Positions 42,201-54,200 of a DNA stretch of 64,000 bases are shown in pieces. Under the pieces are notes generated by a model. It had not been told where the DNA came from. It made no database searches and saw only the letters and a program-made list of their open reading frames with translations. Where the stretch lies: assembly GCA_947628035.1 (NCBI GenBank), contig CANQYL010000001.1, forward strand, positions 1 to 64,000, written 5' to 3'. Origin of the DNA: an uncultured Akkermansia sp. (GTDB taxonomy: Bacteria > Verrucomicrobiota > Verrucomicrobiia > Verrucomicrobiales > Akkermansiaceae). Position 1 is the first letter of the stretch; every line of letters begins with the position of its first letter. Position numbers and translations under genes: made by a program.

Positions 42201-45200
42201 GACGGTGGATGGCATTCTGACCTTGGGCGGAGCATTGACCACGGCCGGCTTGGATGATACCCAGGCGGGTAAAGGAAGCATCAAGAACTTGTCCGACACG
42301 CAGAAGGGCAGCTTGACGCTGGCGTACGTCGGCAATGATGGAGGCGAGTTCACCGGCGCCATTGGGGTGGACTTCACGTACGCCGGAACGCAGAGTAGTA
42401 ATCAGACTTACACCCTGAGCGGCGCATTCACGGGCAGCACGTTGACCGTGGAGAGCGGCAGCCTCGTCATGGGGTATGAGGAGTCGACGACCGACGAAGG
42501 CACCAAGCTGGATCTGAGCAAGGTGACGATTTCGGTGACGGGCGGTGAGCTGACCGTGGGTGACGGTGGACTGGGTAGCCAGGTGGACCATGTAACGGTG
42601 GGCTCCATCGACATGAACAGCTCCACCGGCACGCTGACCTTGGCGGGCGACAAGAGCAACACCGTGAGCGGCGACTTGACCGTGGGTGATAAAGCGATCG
42701 ATGGCAGCGCGGCCGTGCATCTCGGCGGGAACGCTTCTGTGACCGGGACGCTGACCTACAACGGCGGCACGTTGGATTGGACTGACAATTTGACGGCGGG
42801 TGCGCTGAGCGGTAGCGGGACGTCGCTGAAGCTGGATGCGACGGGCAAGAATCTGACCCTCACCGGCGGTGGGGAGCCGGGTCTGCAGAGTAACTTCTCC
42901 GGCGAGTTGACGGCGGGCAGCCTCACGGTGTCCGGCGGAACGCACGTGCTGAATGGCAAGGTCACGCTGAGCGACACTGGGGTGCCGGATGCGAAAGACA
43001 GCCTGACGGTGGGTGGAGGAGCGGAACTCACGCTGGGCGGCAGCGGGAACAGCCTCGAGACAGTCATGGTGGGAGGTACGCTGAAGATGACGAAGGGCGG
43101 CACGATTACGGACTTGAAGGGCACGGGCGCGCTCGTGCTCGGCGGCAGCGTGACGATCGCGAAGCAGACGCTGAGCGGAGAGGCTGAAGGGCTGACGAGT
43201 TTGAGTCTGGCAGGGAAGCTCACGCTGGAGAGCGGTGTTTACGACTTCGGAGGGCTGACCCTGACGGGTGCGACGGAGCTCGACTTTAAGCTGAGCGTGA
43301 CGAAGGCGGATAAGACGCTGAGCGGCACGACAGTGAAGCTGGACAGCATCGCGGGGTTGACCGCAGTGCCGGGCGGCGAGAAGCAGCTCACGCTGGACAT
43401 CACGGAGGGTATCTTGGAGGCCTTGAAGGTACAGACCGGCGAGGATGGCAAGCAGGGCGGCAAATGGCAGCTCTTCGACGTGAGCGGCTGGGATGCGAGC
43501 TCGAGGGGTACCTGGAACAAGAATGTCGACCTGAAGCTCGTCGGAGACAATTTGAACACCGAGAACGGCTGGGATCTGTATCTGGAATCGGATGGTTATC
43601 TGCACTACGAGGACGCGAGCGATGTGCTGACGTGGAACGGGGATGACGGCATCTGGGATGTGGAGGATGACTCGGAAACGGCTGGCGGGGACGATTGGAA
43701 CATCGGCTCTCACGGCAATACGGCGGACTTCTTCGCAGAGGGCGCAAAGGAAGTCGTGTTTGGCTCAAAGGGATCGGGAAACATGACCATCAATGTGGAC
43801 GGCGGGAAGACGGTGGAGACCATGACCGTTCAGACTGATGGCTACACCTTCAATAAGAACACAGGCATCAATGACAAGCTGACGGCGGGTACGCTGAATC
43901 TGGCTGTGTCAGGCGGCGGGCAGACGGGAACCACCTTCGGGGTGAAGACATCGGTCGGAACCCTGACCGGAACGGGCGACATGGTCCTGACGGGCAACAT
44001 GGAGGTGACGGGAGAAGCGGATGCAGCTCTCAGCGGCTACAGTGGTAAGGTGACCTTGAAGGGCGGCAGTCTGAAAGCCGCCGGCACGTTGACGGGTGCC
44101 GTCACCGTGGGCACTGGGGGAGGCACGCTGGAGAGCGGCAAGACGGGCTTGACGGCTACGTTGGATGGCTCGGGAATCGGCGCCCTCACGGCGAAGGGCA
44201 CGCTGAACCTGAAGGGAACGACCGGGGGAACGGTGGCTGTGGATGGAACGGTGAACGCCGACAGCCTGAGCGTCGCGGGAGTCACGGGCAGCGGCACGCT
44301 GGAGGGCAGCATCACCGTGACCGGGACGAATGCGAGCGAGTTCAGCGGTACGACGACGGATCTGACGATTGTGTTGGACAATGGCGCGAAGCAGACGTTG
44401 AGCGGGGCGACGACCGATCTCACGGCGGCAACCGTCGGTAATGACGCAACCCTGACGCTGAAGGGGGCGACCACGAGCCTGAGCGGTACGCTGACGGGCA
44501 CCGGTACCTTGGACCTCGGAACGAGTCTGACGCTGAACGGCACGGCTGAACACACGATCGGCACGCTGACCTGGAACGGAAGCAGTGAAGGAAGAAAACT
44601 GACCATCGGCAGCGATGCGACGCTGACGGTGAATGATCTGGTTGACGCTACGCCGGAGGACACCAACGGAACGATCGATGGCACCGGCACCTTGAAGCTC
44701 GCGCATGCCAAGACGGGCACCGAGACGAGTGATACGAAACCGGGAAGCTACAGCGGCGCCATTGCGGCTGCGCTGGAGTACACCGGCAGCGGGGATTACA
44801 CGCTGAGCGGCGACCTGAGCGGTGCGCTCACCGTGAGCGGCGCCGGCAAGCTGACCGTGAGCACGGACACCACCCTGGCAGCGGTGACCGTGACGGCGGG
44901 CGAGCTGGAGCTGAGCGCGGCGACGAGTTTGGGCGCGACGCAGGTGAACGGCGGGACGCTGGCGCTGGGAGCGGACGCGACACTGGCGAGCCTGAGCGGC
45001 GCGAACAGCTCGGTGAATGCCGGGGGGCATAACATCACCGTGGAAGGAACGACCGGTTACAGCGGCGACATCACGGCGAAGGATCTGACCTTGACGCAGG
45101 GCGGCAGTCTGAAGAACGCGACCTTGAGCGGCAAGCTGGATGTGAACGGGCAGACGCTGACCATCAGCGGCGCGGTCGAGGCGACGGATCTGGGCGAGAC

Positions 45201-48200
45201 GGGAACCATCACGGGCGGTACGCTGACCCTGAGCGGGAGCAACAGCATCGAATCCAGCGTGGCTATCAGCAGTGACCTGACGTACACGAGCACGGGCACA
45301 TCCAAGCTGAGCGGAGCCTTCACGGGCAGCAGCCTGACGGTGAGCAGCGGGACGGGTTCGCTGGAGCTGACGACAGCCCTGACGGATACGACAAGCGTGA
45401 CGCTGACGTCGGGCACGCTGACGGTGGCGAAGGGCAGCGAGGTGAAGGAATTGGACGGCGCGAACGCAGGCAAGCTGGTCGTTTCGGACGCTGGCACGAG
45501 TGAGGGTCAGGCGTTGACCATCGGCTCGCTGAAGGGGACGCTGGGTGAGTTGCAGCTCGGGACGGGCACGACCACGATTTCGGCGCTCGATTCTGCGGGC
45601 GGCAGCTTGACGAAGCTAAGCCTGGCGGCGGGCAGCGTGCTGGATGTGAGCGCGCTGGAGGCGATCACCCTCGGCACCGTGACGGCAACGGAAGGCGCGA
45701 CCATCAAGGTCGGGATGAAGGACGACGTGCTGACGGCTCTGACGCTGAGTGCGGATTCGCTGAGCGGCGCCGGTAAGCAACTCGCGATCGACCTGACCGG
45801 CATCGACCTGAACAAGATCGGCGATGAGGGCAAGCACCTCTTCGCGGACAAGAACGACTGGACGGGCAAGGTCACGCTGAAGGGCTACACGGATGCGGAT
45901 CGTCACGTGCTGCACCTGATGAAGGACGGCAGAATCGTGTACACGACGCTCACGGGTGAGCTGACGTGGAACGGGACGGACGTGACCGGCGTCTGGGGCG
46001 GAGCCGGCGACGGCAAGGATTGGAACATGGCGACGGCCGGCGTGGGCGCGGCAACGACGTTCAAGAACGGCGAGGATTCCGTGGTGTTCGACGAGACGGG
46101 CAAGAAGATGGCTACGGTCACGGTGAGCGGCGCGATCACGGCGGTGGACATGACCGTGAAGGCCGACGGGTACACCTTCGCGCAGAACGCGGACGACGGA
46201 GTGGATAGCTTGTCGGTGACCAAGCTGACGCTGGATGTGACGGACGGGACGACGGGAACCACCTTTGGGGTGGACACCACCGTGAGCGGGACGTTGACCG
46301 GCGCGGGCGACATGACTTTGACGGGCGCGATGAGCGTGGGCGTGGAGCTGACGGATGCCTACAGCGGTACGATCACGCTGAAAGACGGCGGCAGCCTGAC
46401 GGCGAGCGGCACGGCGAAGGTGAAGGTCGGTGACGGAGAAAACAACAGCGTCACAGGCAAGGACAAGGAGCTGGCCGTGCATCTGCAGACGGACAGCACG
46501 GGCAGCCTGACCACGGCGGGAACGGTGGCGATGTACGGCACGTTGGGCGGCGCGCTCACCGTGAGCAGCGGCACCACGACCGCGAATAATTTGACGGTGG
46601 GCGGATTGAACGGCAAAGGCGCGGTGGACGGCAACACGCTGACGATCACGGGAACGGGCGGCAGCTTCGGCGGCGCGCTGACGGTGGAGACACTGGTCGC
46701 TTCCGGCACGCAGACCCTCACGGGGACGGATTACAGCGGAACAGACTTCAACGTGAGCGGCGGGCTGACGCTCTTCGGCGCGGTGAAGATGGAGAGCCTG
46801 ACCGGCGGAGGCACGCTGACGAAAGGCGGCGCCGATTTGAGCCTGAGCTTCAGCAACAAGGCATCGACGGAGGAGGGTATGCAGACCTTCAACGGCGAGC
46901 TGGGGGCTGTCGGCAGCATCACGGTGACGGACGGTGCGCAGGGCTTCTCGCAGGCGTTCAGCGGCGATCTAAGGGTGGGCAACAGCGAAGGTGCAGACGC
47001 TACGCTCGTGATGAGCGGTACGGTGACGGGCGGCGCGATTGCGGTGGATTCCGACGGCACGCTCGTGCTGAATGCGGCGGGGAACACCGAGACAGGAATG
47101 ACGCTGGTGAACGGCGGCACGCTGACCATCGGCGATGAGGATCATAGCGACGCGAACTTGACGCTGGATGGCGAGAACCTGGCGGGCGGCACGATCAACG
47201 GACACGGCACGCTGACGCTGACCGGTGAGGGCAGCATCGCCAGCACGGTTGCCAGCGGTGCGCTCAAGCTCGTTTCCTCCGGCACGCAGACTCTGACCGG
47301 TGATGTGACCGTCGCGAGCGTCACGGCGGGCGCGGGCACGCTGACGCTCGGAAGCGTGGGCGTCGACAAAACGTTCACGGGTTCGCTCGTCATCGGCGAC
47401 GACGATAGCGACACGATCGATTCTACGGTGGAGGTGTTGACGGATGGTCAGAAGAATACCAAAGGCATCACTGTGAACCGGGATGGCGAACTCATCGTCA
47501 AGACCACGAGGGGATGGGGAGGCACCGGAGTCACCAATACCGTGACCGGTGAAGGCACGCTGACATTCAGCGGGGTCTCTAATACATCCGGGGCGGATGA
47601 TACGTACTTTGAGGCGTTGGTATGGGGTCTTGCAAACCCAGCTAAACACATCGGCAACGTCAAGCTGGACAACAGCTCGATTGTGACGGATTCCGATAGC
47701 GCTCGCTTTGGCAATATCGACAACCTTTGGATTGGAAGTGGATCTTCTCTGACGGTGACGAAGGCAGATGTGTTCTCCGCTGGCACGAATACCCTGCACC
47801 TGAATGGAGCCGGGGCGGATGGTCGTAACGGTGCGTTGGAGCTGACCAACAGCGCCGATGAAAGCATGAGCTGGACTCTCGTGTTGGACGGCGACAGCAC
47901 GATCGCGAAGGCGTCCGGGTCTCTGAGCTATACGGGGACGTTCAATGGAGGCAGTGAAGGGAGCAGCCACACGCTGACGATGGCGTCGGGCACTCTTGAA
48001 CTTGGCGATGGCTTCACGACGGCAGCCGACTCGACGGGAGCCCTCAAGGCGGCTTCAGAAGCGACGATCTCCCTGAACTACACGGAGACGGACGACAGCA
48101 AGCAGCTCGCCCACTACTCGGTGGCTCTGGATGGCGGAACCTTGCAAGTCGGGGATGGCAGCTACACCGTGAACTTCCTCGATGGAACGACAAGTGGAAC

Positions 48201-51200
48201 CATCACGGGTACCGGCGCCTTGGTCATCGACACCACGGATGTTGAGGATGCCGAGAGCGTGACGGCTGACGTGACGGGCGGCAACCTGAGTCTCACGAAG
48301 GCGGGGGCGGGAACGCAGACCATCACGGGCAGCTTCGACGGCAAGGATGTGAGCGTGACCGGCGGCACCTTGGAGCTGGCGAGCAGCGGCGCAGGCGCGA
48401 CGACGCAGATTGGCGGCGGCGTGACCGTGAGCGGCGATGGGGCGAACCTCACGCTGAGCGGCGCGGGTGACAAGACCGTGGAGGGTGCGGTGAGCGTGAG
48501 TGGAAACGGCAGCCTGACCACGAGCGGCGGTAACGTGACCCTGAACGGGACGGTGACAGCCGATGGCGGCAGCATCACCTTGGACGGCAGGAGCGTGACA
48601 CTGGCGCAGGGCGCGGCGAGTGTGACGAACGTCGGCACGCTGACCTTGCAGAGCGGAAGCATAAGCGGGGGCGGCGATAAGGACGATAACCCCGTCGATA
48701 TCACGGTGAGTGGCGCGGGTTCGACACTAGCGATCGCGGTGACGGACGCTGACTTCAACAGTGGCGAGAAAGACGTGAACGTCACGCTGACGGGCGGCGC
48801 CGGCATCGACCTGAGCGGGATGAAGAACACCACCGAAAGTGCGGTGGAGGTGCACCTCAAGAACATCACCGTGAGCGGCGATACGGCGGGCAACCTGACC
48901 TGGGGCGAGGTTGATAGCGTCGGAGCCGGGCAGATCGTGCACGTGGACACGCTGAAGGGGTCGATGAACTTCGGCAGTGCGGACAATGAGATGGCGAGCG
49001 GGCAGGAACTGCACCTTTCGAACATTGTGAATGCAGCGGACGCTTCCATCAACGTGTATGCCGGCGAAGGCTCCAAGGTTTACGTCGACAAGGTCGTTCA
49101 GAACGCCGGAGACGGCAGCATCAGCATGACGGGGGCGGGCACTCTGCACGTGGACGGAAAGCATGGCGACGGATTCCACAAGACCGGAGCGGGCAACTTC
49201 GTGTTGAACAGCCAACTGAACGTGGATGCGGGCGCCGGGCTGTACATGACCTACGAGGGCGGACTCACCTTCGGGGAAATGGACGCCAATGGGAACGTGC
49301 TGACAAGCACGCAGGTTTCTATCTCGAATGGAGCCATCCTGCGCTACGGGGCGGAGAACGCAGGACATCGTCTGTGGTTGGATGAAAATATCTTCAGTGG
49401 ACATAGCGATGGTGGACTCGTCCTCTACCTCAAGGACATCTGGACAAACTTCAAGGGTGAATTGACGAGCGATAACGGATTTGATCTCGGCATCGTAAGC
49501 GAAACAGCAGATGGCAGCCTCAACTTCAAGGAACTCATCAGCTTCGCCGAATGGGCAGGGTCGGATGACAAGTGGTGGGTGAAATGGGAGCCGTATCATG
49601 AGACCGGAACCTATCACCTGCACTTCTGCATCGATCCGAATGCGGATATCCAGTTCTCCGCGCCCGCCTGGGACAGCGAGTGGGGTACAGCAGGACTGGT
49701 CAACGCACCGAACTTCGAAACGCTAGATAGAAATTCCGTGTGGAACGGAGTGAAGGAGGACGGAAGCGACGACTTGTTCAACTCCTCCGATGAAGGAACG
49801 GACTTCACGGCGCACTGCCTCGAGCTGAGCGAGAATGACAAGTACAAGAATGAGCAGAAGGGCGCGAGGACTCAGATCCGGCTGACGCAGGGCGCGGCGG
49901 CGGACGACACCTATGCGACCGTGCTGGGCGGACGTCTGATCAGTAATGAGACGGATTTGGTCGAATACAGAGGCTCGAGCTACATTGAGTTCCTGTACGA
50001 TGGGACGGCAACGAACAATCACCTGCACATGCTGGTGGGCGGGTCGAGCTGCACGGTGCAGGATCTGACCGGGAGGTCCGAGTTCAGCGGGGACAGTCAC
50101 ATCCAGCTGGATACGACCGTGGCGGAAGGCGGCGATCGGAAGGGCGCCAAGGAGGGCGTGGTGGACTACATCGTGGGCGGCAACCACGTAAACAACAGCA
50201 CGTTCTCCTTCGTCGGCGACAGCTACATCAGCGTGTTCAAGGGGACGGTGCTGGGAGGCATCGTGGGCGGCAGCACGCTGACGAGCGGCACGAGCATGAG
50301 GGAGTTTGACGCCTTCCTCGGCAACACGCACATCTTCATCTACGACGTGCTGAGCAATGATGGAGCGCATCAGCCGGGAATATCCGACGGCGCAGATGAG
50401 GATGACACGTACTTTGCAGCGGTGGTGGGCGGCAACGCCTGGATTGACTCCACGGGAGTCATGGAGGGGCAGGAGGCTGTGCTGCCGAAGTTCCGCGGCA
50501 ATACGAACATCACCATCGACCTGGTGAATGCGCAATCCAAGGGTGAAGCGGAAGAAGACAAGACGGTGGTAGACGTCGCGGCGCCGGACGGAAGCTTCGA
50601 CAAGGCGATCGTGGGCGGCAACTTCACGGCGGCAGCGGCTACGACGGGCGACGAGGTGACACAGCGCAACGCCATGTTCACGGGCGACACGAACATCACC
50701 ATCAACGCAGGGGAAGGACACGTCTTCACCGCAGGCATCAACGGCGCGAGCCGACGCGAGGCGGGTCGGGGCGGCAGCACGACCTTCCACGGCGATACGC
50801 ACATCACCATTAACGGCGGCACGTACGAGGAGGCGATCGCCGGCGGCGTGTGGTTCGGTGAATCCGCGAGCGGCAACCATACGCTCGACTACGCCGGCGA
50901 CACGCACGTCACGCTGGAGGACGGCAACTTCTTCCGCGTGGTGGGCGGTCACTACACGCTCGGAGGCGGCGGAAGCGCCAACGAGACGACGGTGGGCGAC
51001 ACGAACGTGACCATCAGCGGCGGCAGCTTCAACTCGCGTGAGGGCGCCGGATTGGGTGATCAGGCCGACATCGGCATCGTGGCAGGCGGCGACTTCTACC
51101 GCAACGACGGCGGCGACAAGAATGACCGCGACGGTGGTACGAATGTGAGCATCACGGGCGGCACCTTCAACGACATCCACATCGTGGGCGGCGACTATGC

Positions 51201-54200
51201 GAACTTCTCCGGCGAGGAGAGCGCGAAAGCGAGCATCAGCGGGACGACGAAGCTGACGATCGGTTCGGATGCAGAGGGCACCGAGAATAACGTCGAAATT
51301 ACCGGCGTGCTGGTGGGCGGCAGCTATCTGACGGATGAAGGCGCGGGCGGAAGTCTGAGCGTGGGAGGGGTGGAGCTGACCATCAACGGCGGAACGATTT
51401 CCAGAGAGACGAGCGGTGACCACGTGCACAACGAGCTGGCCGTGGTGGGCGGCAGCATGCTGATTGACACCGGCGCGTCGAGCGGCGGTCACAACCTGCT
51501 GATCGGCAGCTATGATGGGGAGTTCACGAGCGGGACGACGCACTTGAGCATCACGGGCGGCACGATCGAGGGCTCGGTGGTGGGCGGCAGCTACACCAGC
51601 GACCACCGGCACAACGCGGCCGAAGACACGCGCGGACACAGCAACGTGTTGGCGTCCGGCGACATCACCATGGAGCTGACCGGCGGAACGATCAACGGCA
51701 GCGTGTACGGCGGACACTACAGCGAGGTGAAGGATCACTCGGACGTCCTCGTGCTGGGCGAGATCACGATCAACGTGGATGGCAGCGAGGTCCACGGCGA
51801 CATTGTGGGCGGCAGCTACCGCGCCACGAGCTCCGGCTTGTACGGCTCCGGCGCCGACGTTGAACCGACGTGGGGATTGCAGGACAAGGACACCATCACC
51901 ATCAAGCTGACGAGCGGATCGCTGGAGGGCAATGTGTACGCTGCGGGCTGGCACGAGAGCATTGCGGAAGGTGGGGAGAACGCGCTGAATTCGCTGACGG
52001 ACACGGTCAGTGTGACCTTGGGCGGCGAGTTCACGTTCACCGGCGAGGGCATACTCTCCGGCGGCTACCACAAGGCGAGGTACGGCGAGCCGGGCGACAC
52101 GTCATCCGTGAAAACAGCGACGTTGACCGTGACGGGAGCGGATGCGAGTCTGGCGAACATGACCCTGCAGGACTTCGACGAAGTGAACGTTGCGGACGGC
52201 GTCAGCGCGAGGGTGGCGGGACTCATCCTGCACGCGTATGATGTGACGACCTTCACCAAGAGCGGTGCGGGCGAGCTGGCTCTCATCGGAAGCGACGAGG
52301 GTATGGAGATCGCCGGAAACGTCGCCCTCACGGGAGGTACGCTCACCTTCGAGAACGCGAACAACACCGTGACGGGGACGATGAGCGGCGAGGAGGGCAG
52401 CGTGCTGAACCTGACGCACGCGGATGAAGGCGCCCCGGCTTCGCTGAGCGCGGCCGCGATGGACGGAGACTTCACCGTGCAGAAAGCGGGCGACGCGCTG
52501 AACCTGACGATCACGGCGGGTGCGGAGACGGCGGATGAGGCGACTTACACGCAGGCGTTGGATCTGGGCAAGGGAACGCTGACGATGAGCGGCGAGAATA
52601 CCCAGACGATGGGCGGCGCGCTGACGGCTGGAGCGGTGACCGTGACGAGCGGCGAGCTGGTCTTGTCCGGTGAGGACAACAAGATCAGCGGCGAGGTCAG
52701 CACGAGCGAGGGCAGCAAGCTGACGCTGGGCGGCGCGACGAGTGCGGGTTCGCTGACGGGCGCCGGCACGGTGGATGGCGCCGGCACGACCCTGACCCTG
52801 ACGGGCAGCGATGAAAAGGGCGACTTCTCCGGTGAATTGACGGCGGCCGAACTCACCGTGACGGGCGGAGAACACGAACTGAGCGGCACGGTTACGCTGA
52901 CCAAGCGGGTGGTGGATGTAGAGGGCGGCGAACTGACCATCAGCGGCGGCGCGATCGACCTCGAGAGAGCCACGGTGACCGGCACGCTGACGCTGACGCA
53001 GCGCGGCACGATCACGAACTTGGCGGGCACGGGCGCCCTCGTGCTCGGCGGCGGTACGACCATCAAGGCGCAGACGCTGAGCGACGGAAGCGGTCTGACG
53101 AGTTTGAGACTGACCGGAAATCTCGCGCTGGAGAGCGGTGATTACGACTTCGGGGCGTTGACCTTGACGGGTGCGACGGATCTCGACTTCGCGCTGAGCG
53201 CGGCGGAGGATAAGACGCTGAGCGGCACCAAGGTGACGCTGGACAGCATCGAGGGCTCCGACCAGCTCACGCTGAACATCACGAAGGACATCCTGGATGC
53301 CTTGGCGACACAGACGACGACGGATGGTAAGCAGGGCGGCTTGTGGAAGCTCTTCGACGTGGGGACCACGACCGAAGGTTGGAACAAGGACGTCGAACTG
53401 AAACTCGTCGGCGACGGCTTGCAGATCGAGAACGGCTGGGAGTTGTACCTGGATGCGGAAGGGCAGTTGCACTACGAGGACGCGAGCGAGGTGATGACGT
53501 GGAACGGGGATGACGACACCTGGGATGCGGAGGACGACACGGATCCGGCTAACGCGGACGATTGGAACATCGGCGAGAACGGCGGTACGGCGGACTTCAT
53601 CGCGGGCAAGAATGTCATGTTCGACGCGACGGGGGCGGACTACACCACCGTCAAGGTGAGCGGTGAGAGGACGGTGGGAACGATGACCGTCGCGATCGGC
53701 GGCTACACCTTCAATGCCGATGACTCGGAAGAAACGGTCGACAAACTGACGGCGAGGACGCTGAAACTGACGGAGACCGATCAGGAGAAGGGAACCACCT
53801 TCGGGGTGGAGACCGAGGTCGGAACTCTGACCGGAACGGGCGACATGACCGTGAAGGGCAAGATGACCGTGGGCGATGCGCTGACGGAGGACTACACGGG
53901 TGCGGTGACCTTGAACGGCGGCAGCTTGACAGCGAGCGGCACGCTGACGGGTACACTCACCGTGACCGGCAAGGGCACGCTGACCGGCAGCGGGGATGGT
54001 CTGACGGCTACGTTGACGGGCTCCGGCAACCTGACGACGGAGGGAACGGTCAACCTCGGCGGAACGACAACCGGCAAGCTGACCGTGAGTGACGGAACGA
54101 CCACCGGGTTGGAGGGTCTGAGCGTAGGGGGAGTGAACGGAAACTCCGGCACGCTGGCGGGTACGCTCACCGTGACCGGGACGGGCAACAGATTTGGTGG

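Larger units (their letters stand above)
523..49200 (+). other. Main passenger: autotransporter-associated beta-strand repeat region, predicted parallel beta-helix
   Basis: Continuous short repeats of the type 'gTLtlsGg.ti..l.gtGtl.l...tltl.gg.ysG.l....' with periodic Trp-containing module headers. Confidence 0.8.

Noticed and set aside
36130-43713. Antisense ORFs of 1,281 aa (36130-39975) and 1,197 aa (40120-43713)
   Set aside because: Mirror images of sense modules; no independent coding evidence.
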